From: Leptoclinus maculatus
Taxonomy: Eukaryota > Chordata > Actinopteri > Perciformes > Stichaeidae
NCBI GenBank assembly: GCA_032191485.1
Contig: JAVDOI010000010.1
Coordinates: 9,011,123-9,075,122 of the forward strand
Reading direction: 5' to 3'
Length of the DNA: 64,000 nucleotides
Below are positions 18,601-30,560 of the stretch, one piece after another; within the stretch, counting starts at the first letter, position 1, and every line of letters begins with the position of its first letter. The notes below the pieces were generated by a model. It ran no database searches and was not told the DNA's origin. It worked only from the letters and a program-made list of their open reading frames with translations. The position numbers and the translations under genes were made by a program.

Positions 18601-21600
18601 ATGCTCTTCAATAAGGTACGTATCGTTAAAATAGCTTCAGCTCACCACTATATGTTATTAGTTTTAGTTAATGAAAGGTTTTTGTCCCCCTGGCCTACAT
18701 TTTTACATTACAGCTACATTTCTCGCGTCAATCTAGTGAAGGTTTTGCTAACTACTTCACAGCCGTTAGCTTTCCATAACACATTTTAAGACGTTGTGTT
18801 CACATCTTTATCATAATGCACATAAAGTAACGTCTGTGCCTCACAAAGCTACATTACAATTAGCAAAGTGTATCGCTGAAATTTCGGAAATGTGAAACTG
18901 GTTGCCTTAACAATCTTAAAGCCCCAAAGCAGTTCAATGCACTGGTGAAAGACTCTAGTTGATGTCTATAACTGGCAGAGTTGTAAGCTAAACTGAGTTA
19001 TCTAAAGAAGCTAACAGCTGAATTACGATGCAGGAACATCTGGAAGCTAAACAATGTTACTGTCAAAGTAATAGTAGTAAAAGTAGTAGTAGTAGAACTA
19101 TTTATTAGTAATAGTAGTAGTAACTTACTGAAGGATATTGTTTTGGAAGATATTGTCATTCAAAATATTGCATTCATTTTTTCTTGTGTACAAAAAGAGC
19201 CACCATATGTTTGTAATATCCTGATGGATGGATAGAAGTAGAGTTGCAGCTTTTTGTGATTTTGTGATTCATGTTGATTTTTTAAACATGGTATTTACTT
19301 TTAATGTTGTCATGCTTGGCTCTGCGAATGCAATTGTGATGCATCAAAGACGCAAACTGGGGCTAGCTAATGCTTTTACGAACTTCTTACTTAAAACAGT
19401 AAAATGTGTTGTTTATATTTTGTAGTGTGTGTGCTGGTCTCTCTCTCCATGCTCAGGTGTTCAAAGCCGGTGTGCGGTCTGGGATCCGGCTGCAGAGATC
19501 CAGTTCTGCTGCTGCAGGCCAACCAGCATCCACTGGCTTCTGCTTTGGTGAGTGCGATGTAGGAACCTTTCCATAATTCCAAAGGATACCTTCACATTTT
19601 GTCATACCCGCTTTAAAACAATGCTCACTTACCCATATGTGCAACTAAATAATGATTGGTCGCTGTAATCGTTCCTCTTGTCTGTACTGGCTGTGAATAG
19701 ATCCCTTCCTCAAGCGAGCGTGCACTGTCCTCATTCTGTGCAAAGATAAACTCAAGTTCATGTGAGGCTTCAGCAGTCAGACAGACTAACTTTAGAAAAT
19801 ATGAACTTGATTTGACAAATTTAAGACTGCTGAAGCCCCTGACTGAGGATTTTGTCCCCTATCATTTAAATGTTCGATGGCCTAAGGAAGGGATTTCTTC
19901 ATACCCAGTATGGAGTGAAAGAATGATTACGACCAATAGCTCTCAAATAAATATATTCTCCTAAAAGCCTAGATTTTAAATATTTTTGTTGACCCCAAAT
20001 GTATATCCACCTTTTTGGTGTAGCTTAGTCCCAGTGTCCACTTTAGGCTCATAGGTTTTAACTTCATGGTTGATATTTATGTAACATTTCATATGAGTTG
20101 CAATGTGATAAAATGAGCATATTGCTTTAATTACATTATTACTTGGTATCAGGTTATGTCTTTCTCGTGTGCCATATTTCTCAGTGACATTCTTTTCTTG
20201 TCATTGTAACATAGTTCAGCTGCTAAACTGTCAAACTAACTAAATGCAGCTTCAGACGTCGTCAGTCACGTGGCATGCTTCACTTCACACAAGCTCCGAC
20301 ACCATGTAATGAAACATCGGGCTTCACCGCGGGAGTCTATTTCAAATACATTTGGGGAAAAAAAAAAATGTATTCCTATTCTTTAAAGTGTGGTGAAGTT
20401 GCTTATCACGGGTCTTCTTGCTGCTGCTTTGCCCAACAGAGCTGACGGATGAGCAAAAGGAGTTCCAACAGCTGGCGAGGAAGTTTGCTCGTGAAGAGAT
20501 CGTCCCCGTTGCAGCTGCTTATGACAGGAGTGGTGAAGTGAGTCTAGCACACAGATTAGGTGGCAGTTAGTGTATAATGCATTCTGAAATACAGCTGGAC
20601 TTGATAAGTTTACTGACATAAAGGCTTTGAAATGTTATCGTACTTTGTGTTTTCTGTCTGTATAGTTAGTGACGTTGTGTGCACATGCCTCAATCTCCCC
20701 AAATAGGTCATAAGAGAAGTTCAGTATTACATAGCTTTTTAATGTTTATTTTTCAAATGTTTTCTTGCCTCTTAGCCTGTTGCTATGATGACAATTTCTC
20801 CTTAAACTGCTTGGTTTGCATAACTCTTAAACATCATGTATATGTCATTTTGCAGTATCCTATGCCCATCATCAAGAAAGCATGGGAGCTTGGTCTGATG
20901 AACGGTCACATTCCTCAGGACTACGGTATGTTATATTCTTGCTCGTTGTCTTTTTCAGCATGGAAAAGATTCAACTTTAGCATAACGTCGTCCTGTGTGT
21001 CCCCTTTGTGGGAGGCCGCGCAGATCCTGACACATCTCGTCTCGCATCAATTTAGTTCATAGATGATGACTTGAACAATAGCCACACTTAGTTAAATATA
21101 TATTGCATTTTCTGTGTGACAGTGCATCACAGCCTTAGTGTGTTAATTTAAACCCTGTGATTGTGTCTTTGTATTCAGGTGGACTGGGCTTGTCGATCTT
21201 TGATAACTGCCTCGTCACAGAAGAGTTGGCTTATGGCTGCACCGGAGTACAGACTGCCATTGAGGCCAACTCTCTGGGAGTAAGTTGTTTATTAGAGTTG
21301 CTAGCGTTTCATTTGCTTTTCACCAGTTTCTAAAGAGTTGGTTTGTTTGAATCACAAAAAAAAAAATGAAGTCTTTTAAGATGTCCACCACAAGTGATGC
21401 CTCCAGAAACCCGGTTCTTAATTGGAACGGGTTGCAAATTTAAAGAAACGAGGGATTTTAGAAGTCGGCGCCGTTATCGGTACTACAGTAACATTTTACC
21501 CAATTTGCCGACATCCGACAAACATTCACAAGTAATTTAGCATCAAGCATAAATTTGCAGAACAATATTTTCTACTACTCTACCTGCACTCCCATATTCA

Positions 21601-24600
21601 GCGCGGGTGTGTTTGAGCCACAGTCCCATATTCTTTGGCTAATAGACGATAGATGTGAACAAGCTGTACCGAAAGCTGACTACGTATGTAGACTACTTGT
21701 TTAGCCTAATCATCCATGCATCCTAAAAATGAGGTAAATTCTTGGAGATTTGTGAAACTGTAGTCCATTTCTTTCCGGTCAAACATTTCAAACCTCAGTG
21801 TTGTCTGGAATAATGATGCGTTTCCAGTGACTTTACTGGAAACAATATGTTGTCATATTGAAAATATAAATAAGTTGTAATCCTTTTCTAAATTGATTCC
21901 CCTTGTTTGGCACGGTACCGTTAATGTACCGGATCGATAAAGGGTAGAAATGTAGATAAAATCCAAACGACACCCACCCCCATCCATCAATGTCTCAAAA
22001 CTATCCCCATTGTTTCTTTAGTGATGTGGGGGAAATTATTTTTGGGATCAACCATAAACATAACGTGCTCCATCAAACCTGTGCTGTGCATGCTGCTGCT
22101 GCTGCTGTGCAGTAGTGTTCAAAGGCATCTTAGATTTCCATTGAGTCAGGTAGGAGTGACTTTTTAAGGTTGCTCACTGACTTGTAATTCTACGATGTTA
22201 TTTCATTACACAGGGGGGTCATGCATTGGGGGTCATGCATTGGGGTTAATAGCAGCGTTAATAACCGTGGCTGTAGCTCAGTTAAAATAAAGTTATTTTT
22301 GTCTCTCCCACATAGCAAATGCCTGTTATTCTAGCTGGCAGTGAGGCACAGAAGGCTAAATACCTGGGCAGGATGACTGAGGAGCCTCTTATGTGTGTAA
22401 GTATTTAATAAATGGTGGAAATGAACAATGACCACATTTACTCAAGGAGGTACTTTACTCGAGTATATCTTAATGATCTTGCTTACTTTCATCTAATACT
22501 TTGACCAAAGACTGCGTTACAAGTTTAATGCTACCAAGACGAGTGCTGTACGTTGCAATAGGCTTAATGTATTGTACACATATAATGATGATACTTCCCT
22601 AGCATGTGTACCTGGTGTTTGAAATCCAGTTAATTGCATCATGACGTGTTAAATAGTAGCGCTGCAGTCACTAGTAGAGTTATTGAGTATTCACATGAGT
22701 CTGTTTTCGGCAGGCTTACTGCGTGACGGAGCCGGGGGCGGGCTCTGATGTGGCCGGCCTCAAGACCCGAGCTGTGAAGACGGGCGACGAGTATGTTGTT
22801 AACGGGCAGAAGATGTGGATCACCAATGGCGGGAAAGCTAACTGGTGTGTACTCACTACCATTTCTCTTATTGTACTCTAACAATATATACTCAGTTATG
22901 TGTGAAATTCACCTTATAACCTTCATGAAGGAAGAATGCAGGACTTTTGTGTTAGACTGCATTAGTTTTAGCTCGGTGTACCTAATAAACTGGACACTGA
23001 GTTTGTGTATCTACATATTCTTAAAGGAAATTAATACATAAACATCTGTTCGTTGCTCTGAAGGTGATCTGAACCTCTTTTATGTTCCTAGGTACTTCCT
23101 CCTGGCTCGCACTAACGCAGATCCTAAATGCTCAACCGGAAAGGCTTTTACTGGCTTCATTGTGGATGCCGACACTCCAGGAATTCTAATAGGAAGAAAG
23201 GTAAGATGAGGCTAAATTAAACAGCTGCAATAAAATGTGTGTAGGTAACAGTATATATAGCTGCCATTTCACAGTTTATTAGTAGAAAGTCACCTTTCCA
23301 CGGAATTCCAACAACAGAGACGTTAGGTTTCATTGAGACTTTTGAGTTCAGAGGAACATTTTCGTCTCCCTGTGGGTTGCATTATAAACTCTACTTTTAG
23401 ATAAGTGCTGTATAAATTATGAGATAGAATTAGATTATGATTGATGGGGAAACTGTGTGTGGGATTCTGCTTTCCAGTCAGGGTTGTCCAATAATGACCT
23501 CTGATGTGTGCACCACTAGATAACGTGCGTTTGTTTTGTGCTCGTAGGAGATGAACATGGGCCAGAGGTGCTCTGATACCAGAGGCATCACCTTTGAGGA
23601 TGTGAGGATACCGAAGGAAAACGTCCTGATTGCAGAGGGATCTGGCTTCAAGATTGCCATGGGTGCTTTTGACAACACCAGGCCACCAGTAAGTCTTCCA
23701 TCTGTAACACCATGTATCTTATCCTAAGATGGCTAACTATAAAACAAGGACCGTAATAACGGTCAACTTTAGTCAACAGTGTCTTCTAGCAGCAGACAAG
23801 GCAACCTGATGTTCTAGTGTCACAACCAAACTAATTCACGCTTTTAAACATTGCAAATGAAACGCCCATGATTAATTGTATTGGTCACTATTGAAGATTT
23901 GCGTCTGTGATGTCACTAATGTAATGAATGCACTGCAGGTGGCAGCAGGAGCAACAGGCCTGGCACAGAGGGCCCTTGAAGAAGCTACCAATTACGCACT
24001 ACAGAGGAAGACCTTTGGCGTAGCTATTGCTGAGGTTTGTTTGCTTATTTCTTTTATCAGCAGAAAAACGCGTGTTCCCTCGCAGCCTTTATATGCTGGT
24101 GTACCCCACTTTGAGTTGACTGTAGGTTGTATAGTGGCAATACTGTCATTACTGTAACTGTCATAACTGGTGACAACTCACTTTGTACAGTGTTTTTAAG
24201 TGCGTCCTCCTGTTTCACAGCACCAGGCCGTGTCCTTCCTCCTGGCTGAGATGGCCATGAAGGTGGAGCTGGCCAGGATGGCGTACCAGCGTTCAGCCTG
24301 GGAAGTGGACCAGGGCCGCAAAAACACCTACTACGCCTCCATCGCCAAAGCATTCGCTGGAGACATCGCCAATCAGGTGGCCTCTGATGCCGTTCAGGTA
24401 TTCGGCGGCAACGGCTTCAACAGCGAATACCCGGTGGAGAAGCTGATGAGAGACGCCAAGATCTACCAGGTGGGTGGTGACGTCGTGCACCTGATCTCTG
24501 CGAACAGAGATTTGGTCAAAACTTCATTTTCTTTATGTTTTTTTTTTGTATGTCCTTTGTAGATCTACGAGGGCACAGCTCAAATCCAAAGACTCATTAT

Positions 24601-24634
24601 CGCCCGAGAGCACCTGGGAAGATACAAGAAATGA
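18601..24634 (+). CDS. acadm: medium-chain acyl-CoA dehydrogenase, complete, twelve exons
   Basis: Coding exons: 18601-18615, 19457-19547, 20440-20537, 20856-20925, 21179-21279, 22316-22396, 22714-22844, 23092-23200, 23548-23688, 23939-24034, 24221-24469, 24563-24634. All are GT-AG and in phase, giving 417 residues (human about 421). The enzyme is a mitochondrial matrix flavoprotein that oxidises C6-C12 acyl-CoA to enoyl-CoA and passes electrons to ETF. Residues 1 to about 28 form an Arg/Ser/Ala-rich transit peptide. AYCVTEPGAGSD (153-164) is acyl-CoA dehydrogenase signature 1, and QVFGGNGFNSEYPVEKLMRD (370-389) fits signature 2. The catalytic base Glu397 sits in IYEGTAQIQR, equal to mature human Glu376. 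No key residue is lost. Exon 1 encodes only five codons, as is usual for short first exons of targeting peptides. Confidence 0.98.
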
Positions 24635-25207
24635 ACACCTGACTCATTCAAATGTACATTGTTTTAACTTTAATTCTGCTTACATAGTTGTAAAATATTG
24701 TTTGGTTAGAAATAGTAAAGAATATTCTATTTCTATGATTGTTTGCCTTATCAGCATTCGGACTTGCTGTTTTTGATCTGATGCAGACCCTGAATTGGTA
24801 GACAGCTTTCTAATCGGAGAACATTAACCAGACCTATCGCATCTAGTAAAAGGGTTTTCTGAATGCACCTCAGAACGGTGGCCTTATTTAATGACTTGTT
24901 GAGTTGAGGATCACCACATTCAGGCAAAAGATCACATGACCGTGTCCTGTCAGGCTACACCATCTGTAGATTGTAAATATTTGCTGCCAGGCACAAACAT
25001 GGACATTAATCTGTTAAATTGTTGATATGTGATATAACGGTTTGGTGTCTGTTTGATGGGGAAATTGATGCTCATAAACTAAGCAGAACCAATTAAATCT
25101 ACATCTGTACAGATTTATTTCTCACCAGAATGTGTTAGAAACAGAGCAATGTGTGAACAACTGTAAAAATGCATGTGGTCTGAACATGTTTTGTGTCTGA
25201 TTTAGAA

Positions 25208-25213
25208 AATAAA
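25208..25213 (+). terminator. acadm: acadm polyadenylation signal
   Basis: AATAAA about 575 bp after the stop codon, followed within 25 bp by a GT-rich stretch (cttgttctag). The 3'UTR between shows no frame. Confidence 0.65.
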
Positions 25214-26469
25214 GACTGTAACAACAGTTCCTTGTTCTAGATAGTGATTTGCATCTACCGTCTCCTGGTGGGATTAGTCAAATGTATTTAATGTTAATTA
25301 AACATAATCTCATGTTGCCTAAATTCAACCAATTATCTGCCATTACAGCCTCGTCTATAGTCGAGGATCATTTATTGTCATGCAACACAGGGATGTGCTA
25401 CGGAATTCAGTTGTAGCCCATTTTCAACACAAACGCATGCAAAAAAACGAACAAAAACCATAGTACATTACTGTAGTGCATTTTTTTATTTGCATCACAA
25501 GGAATGTAAACGGCAGCAACAAAAACAATTGTCTGGGCAGATAATATGGCTGACATCTTCACATTAGAAATTCAACAATAGGACAAACGTTGCCCATCAA
25601 CTTTGACTGTTTGAGCAGCAGCATCAGCATCATATAAACACAGAGTCCACCTCCTCTCGTCCAGTCTGTCCTGCTGTCCTCCCGTCAAGTGCCTGCACTC
25701 ATGCAACCGTGGTGTTTGTTTATAGCCTAATATTTGCTTTTTTCTTCACTAGAGGTTCGATATATTGCCTCACCCCTAGTGTGTGAAAGTGAGCAAAATC
25801 AATACAATTTGGTTCTCAATGTGCTTTTGTTCAGATTTAACAGAGAAAATGTTTGCTCACATATGTATGAAAAGCACATTTGACTTCGGACTGCGTGGGG
25901 AAGTGCGCAACATTGAAGTTGCGTAGTTGTGCCCTCGTGCTCGAATTATGTTGACAGTTTTCACAACCGTGTTCACAGGGATACAAAATACCTCTCAAAT
26001 AAATGTATTAAAATAAAATACAAAATACTGGTGCCAGAAAATGTAACAAAATACAATATGTATTTTGTATTTAAAATATAGGAAATACTTTTTTCTGGAT
26101 TTTCCATTTTCTCACAATTTGGTATAGCAGAGCATTCAGGTTTGGGCTATAATGTACACAAAGCTCTGGTGAACCCCACACAAATGAAAAACAGTCACAG
26201 AATGTCAGTGTAACTAAGCAAAGCTATTAAAAGACAACTTGATTGATTATGTATATATATATTTGTATTAATGGGACTTAGCCCATAAACTTTGGCTTTG
26301 TATCAACAAGAAAATATTCATCACATATGAATAGCATCACACATTAGGCCTAAGTATATTTATGTATGAAATAATACAACTAAGAATACTTTCATAATAT
26401 GCCTTTTAAATAAAATAAATTGGATATTTAATGTTTTCTTTTTTTTTAACAAATGGACATCTACTTCTT
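25214..26469. other. intergenic with decayed repeats
   Basis: Bases at about 25365-25450 (TTATTGTCATGCAACACAGG) look like the inverted 3' tail of an L2-type LINE. The rest is AT-rich, may belong to the hAT element ending at 26601, and holds no recognisable gene. Confidence 0.4.
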
Positions 26470-26601
26470 GTTCTTGTGTTAAAAAAAAAAAAGTTTCAAG
26501 TGTGGGCCATATTCCATTATATTTTTAGAATTTGCTGCGGGCCAATTAAAAATGGACCACGGTCCGCAATTGGCCCGCGGGCCGTAGTTTGGACACCCCT
26601 G
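26470..26601. mobile_element. right end of a hAT (Charlie-like) element
   Basis: The block ends GGACACCCCTG, preceded by TTGGCCCGCGGGCCGTAGTT, the inverse of a CAGGGGTGTCCAAACTACGG terminus that I recognise as a widespread hAT end. The matching left end and an 8-bp duplication (expected gtttagag) were not found upstream. The element is truncated or its left end is too diverged. Confidence 0.65.
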
Positions 26602-27132
26602 GTTTAGAGCAACACAGAAGCGCTCAGACATGCATCTATTAAGACAGAAACTATAGTCATTCTGTACAATCCCTCTGAGAGATAAGATCTGATTTCCCGT
26701 TCATAACTTGGACAAAAACTCTCTGATAGACATGATCGTCCTTTATCTGGGTTATTTTGTGGACCCTTACGTCATTAAGAAACTTTTCTGGACCCTCCTA
26801 CCACACAGCCTGGTCAGTTCACGACCCAAGACCTGCGCAACATGAACTTTGAGGAGGAAGAGAGGAGCTCGAGGAGCTTGTGCCAATACCCCGGACTCAT
26901 TGTTGTAGACACAATAGCTGACCTCCCACACACTGCTTGTAAAATCTCAATTGTGCCATCATCCCCCCCCATAGGGCTCTCTCATCCGAGAGTGTGGCAA
27001 GTCAAGAAACACACGACAGGTGCAACGAACCTGAGGCTGTCGGGTTGCTCAAGCTTCCAACGAGTCCTCAACAACCTCAGTCCCCAAATGGAGAACTAAC
27101 TGAGATCACTAACATGATGGAACGTAGATATG
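26602..27132 (+). other. unassigned sequence, possibly LINE upstream of a hAT
   Basis: No recognisable gene. The short frames at 26842-27099 and 26994-27179 have no homologue I know. Because LINE sequence resumes directly after the hAT at 29794, the last part of this block is probably the same LINE. Confidence 0.35.
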
Positions 27133-27526
27133 TTATAGGACAGGGGTCTTCAATTCAAATTCCAAAAGGTCCAGATTGAGAAAATCTCCTCGGGCAAAGG
27201 TCCGGAACATTACAATGATATCTAACTCGCGCCACTTAGTGCCATATATATATATATATATATTCAAGAAGCTTAGTAGTAACAACGTCTCTGTGTCGTC
27301 AACAACTGTCAAATCAAATAAAGAAAGTACACATCAATTATATTTTAACAATTATTATTCTCAGTTTTCAAATTTAACTGGATGGATCATAAATAATACA
27401 TAGAAATACATAAATAAATGTTCTTCTCTCATTTCAAGTAAAATAAGGGCTCCATCTAAAAATAAAATACACAAAAAATAACTTTTGAAAAACTTACATC
27501 TTAATTAATTTACCTAGTTCATTTAT

Positions 27527-27839
27527 ACCATGATCCTTGCACTACTGTTCAGTTTGGTTAGTTTACTTAGTTAATTTAATACCATGATCCTTGCACTACT
27601 GTTCAGTTTGGTTAGTTTACCTAGTTGTTCATTTGATACCATTCTAATTCATTGTATATACTGTGCATTTTTATTTTTATTCTATTTTATCTTATTTTTT
27701 ATTCTATTTTCAATTCAATATCTGCTCTGCTATTTTATTGTACTGTATATATTGTGCATTTCCATACTTCATATTTTATTCTACTCTGTAACTTGCTGCT
27801 GCTACAAACAAATTTCCCCCTGGGGATAAATAAAGTTTA

Positions 27840-27877
<38 letters not shown>

Positions 27878-27880
27878 AAC
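27527..27880 (+). mobile_element. LINE 3' tail with (ATCT)n, nested in the hAT
   Basis: Ends CAAATTTCCCCCTGGGGATA, then AATAAAGTTTATATCTATC and an (ATCT)n run (about 27843-27878), the 3' structure of a 5'-truncated LINE. A 35-bp segment starting ACCATGATCCTTGCACTACT is duplicated in tandem at its left side (about 27527 and 27582). Confidence 0.6.
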
Positions 27881-28681
27881 AGAATCATAATTTTTCTTAA
27901 ATACACTACATGTATTTTAATTTCAAAAAATATTTGTCCCATTATCTTATTTTCTCATTGCACAGCTACTGTCTTCCTCAGTTGCTCTGCTTCCAGTGCA
28001 GCTTGTTTTAAGTAGAGCTTTTATCCAATCAGATTTCACCTCTGTGTCTCTCAGTAGAAGAGAGGCCCCAGGCCTTCAGACTCAAAAGTGCTTCTATGTG
28101 CCGTTTAAAATGAATGGGGACGTGTTCAACCAATCAGATCTTTAGTTTGACATGTTGGGCATATTCTTGAGTGTTAGCAGCCGCTACCCCCAGACCAGCC
28201 GGCCTACTCCACCGTCAACATTACACGTCCAGGTGCTGCTTTGCTGCGAAGTCCAGGGTGTGCTGTGATTGGTCAGTGGGCGAGCACGTGACTAAAGTGA
28301 AACTTGCCAGCAGAGCTTAGTTGGAGTAGTACGAGTTCAAATTGAAAGATATGTAAGAAATTATAACATTTGTAGGGTTTTGCTTGGTGTAGTTTATTTA
28401 TTTTTTGAACACTCAACGACTCAAGACTATCGTGAAACGAAACTTAACAGCAGAGGCTTGCAGCTCAGCCAATCAAATGGCCAGCCTGACAAGTTTCCTG
28501 ACTCTTCCACACACCATGACACAGGGGGCTGAGACGAGGAAAGACATTGCAGAGCAGTACGTTTAACGTTTAGGTTGTGAAAATAAAATCATGAGATGGT
28601 CTCCTATAGAGACGGATCAGCTGCGGCTTGTAGTTAAGGGAAAGAAATATTCCCTTTATAAAAAAAAAAAAGGGCGAAAAA

Positions 28682-28873
28682 GCCGGCCGGCGAAAAAGCC
28701 GGCCGGCGAAAAAGCCGGCCGGCGAAAAAGCCGGCCGGCGAAAAAGCCGGCCGGCGAAAAAGCCGGCCGGCGAAAAAGCCGGCCGGCGAAAAAGCCGGCC
28801 GGCGAAAAAGCCGGCCGGCGAAAAAGCCGGCCGGCGAAAAAGCCGGCCGGCGAAAAAGCCGGCCGGCGAAAAA
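28682..28873. repeat. 16-bp GC palindromic minisatellite, 12 perfect units
   Basis: Twelve identical units of GCCGGCCGGCGAAAAA, followed by a partial unit. Each contains the self-complementary GCCGGCCGGC and a rare GGCCGGCC site. Twelve CpG-dense, unmutated units in a vertebrate genome imply recent expansion or lack of CpG decay. The 100-codon frames across it are periodicity artefacts. Confidence 0.95.
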
Positions 28874-28904
28874 GCCGGCAGGAAACGGAAACGCTGGAAG
28901 CGGG

Positions 28905-29205
28905 GAACTGAACCGGAACACGGGGGGGGGCTTCATGTTTCATCCCGTTACGTTTTTTCCTCCTAATTCGCGATAATGTAGACATCTTAACGCTGATTGG
29001 ACAAGACTCGACACATCACATCAAAGATGTTTTATTGTGAAGATCACCACGTCACCTTTTCTCCTCATCTCACTCCAATCGGAGAAACGCTGGCTGGCCA
29101 GTTGACCCCCCCCCCCAAAAAAAAACTCTACGGATCTACACGATTCACGTGGATGACATATTTTTGATTCAAAACGCCGAAAAGCGACAAGTTTGCAGGT
29201 ATGGA
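28905..29205 (+). repeat. dispersed repeat, inverted partner of 7491-7930
   Basis: From GAACTGAACCGGAACACGG through CTAATTCGCGATAATG and AATCGGAGAAACGCTGG to AAGCGACAAGTTTGCAGGTA this is the reverse complement of 7498-7929. It lacks about 120 bp of that copy. It sits inside the hAT. Confidence 0.75.
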
Positions 29206-29793
29206 ATATTCTGGTGGAACGTTCACGTTTCTTAAATCGTTTATTTTCTGTGCCCTCAGTTCGGATTGGAGTGGGTATGTTTGGTCTCGTTTCACATTGG
29301 CGCTTTGAATAATGGCCACGGTATCTGAGCATATGAGACAGAGTGGTTTAGTAGCGCCAGCAGGAAGAATAAACAAATACGAGTCCGTCCATTCTTTGTT
29401 AAAGCTCTGTTTTCGAGGTCCACCTTTCTCTTTTTAGAGCACGCCATGTTAACTTGCTTCTCCGACTTACTCACTTCTCTCACTGCTCTCGCTCCGTCTC
29501 CCGCCTGTCTGCGTGATCTCACTCGACTCACGATGCATTTTGGAATAAACATTCGATTGGCTGAGTAGTGTCATGTGAGATTATTTACAATGTATGTAAT
29601 TGGTTGGTGTGTTTCCTGAACTGCTGAATGAGTGCCGTAAAGGCCAGAAAAGCTGCGCAGGTTAAAACAGAAGCGTTCCGCCAAAATGTATATTTCTCAA
29701 TTATCCATCAATTATACGTCCGGGTCCGGATAGGACAGCGTCTGGGTCCGGATCCGGACCGCGGTCCGCCTATTGGCGACCCCTGTTATAGGA

Positions 29794-30540
29794 GGAGCTC
29801 CTGTTCGCTATAACTCAAGGTAGAGATGGATGAGGACCTCCTGCAGTAATTAAAAGACTGGATATTATACAAGCTAAAGCCCTGAGAATATGTAGTGGGA
29901 CGTTGCTCAATACTCCAATATTTATCTTATTGACAGAATTGTTGTAAAATCTAGCTTGAAGGAAATTTTAATTATTAATATCACTGTACTGAATAATATC
30001 GGTTGATAAAGTCAAGGAAGTTAAGACCTGTTTGCTACAAGAATGGAGATCATATTACACATTTATACAGAAGGATCAAAGGATCCAGAGAGTGGGAAAA
30101 ATTAAGAGTTAATAAAGGGACATAGAAAATCAGACCAGATGTCAGTATACACACCGAAGATGCTGGCAATATTATGGGCACTTTGGTGGGTAGAGGACAA
30201 TAAACCAGACAAGCTGAAGCATTAACTTCAATAAGAGAAATCAAATCCAAGTCCTGATATACTGATGCATATTTATCAAACAATATACAGAATTCACAAA
30301 GCAGGATGTGAGGTGAGTTTTATTTGGGTACAGAAAGGAACAAGGGAGCAGATTACTTGGCAAAGAATGCTGCTATTGTGGAAGAAATCTAAATTGCCCT
30401 ACAATACGGACTATCATAATAATACAAATCTAAAATCTAAATTACTGTTAAGCGGATCATTTTCCAAACAGTATAGAGGGCAGCAATACGCCGTGCCGCC
30501 TCTGGTCTGCCGAAACCAACGAAGAAGAAGAAGAAGCCTG
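29794..30540 (+). pseudogene. LINE 3' end: RT C-terminus and RNase H remnant
   Basis: Fragments in several frames read LKRLDIIQAKALRICSGT (about 29850-29905), YTEGSKDPESGK (about 30062-30097) and RIHKAGCEVSFIWV (about 30289-30330). These resemble the thumb region and the RNase H domain of I/Nimb-type LINEs, whose RNase H usually opens YTDGS. Many frameshifts are present. It ends in a GAA-rich tail (about 30520-30537), the usual end of this LINE type. The hAT at 27141-29785 seems to have inserted within it. Confidence 0.7.
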
Positions 30541-30560
30541 ATCATGCGAACACTTCCAGA

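Larger units (their letters stand above)
27141..29785. mobile_element. composite hAT element with perfect 8-bp duplication
   Basis: The left end is CAGGGGTCTTCAATTC and the right end is GGCGACCCCTG. Both flanks read ttatagga (27133-27140 and 29786-29793). The left 350 bp match the inverted relic ending at 11920. Only short frames remain, so the element is non-autonomous. The 2645 bp include a LINE tail with an (ATCT)n run (27527-27880), a GGCCGGCC minisatellite (28682-28873) and the dispersed repeat at 28905-29205. It is thus a nest of later insertions inside one hAT. Confidence 0.88.

Noticed and set aside
28591..28985. Lys/Arg-rich and Phe-rich proteins over the GGCCGGCC array
   Set aside because: Artefacts of the 16-bp period (three units give 48 bp, a multiple of three).
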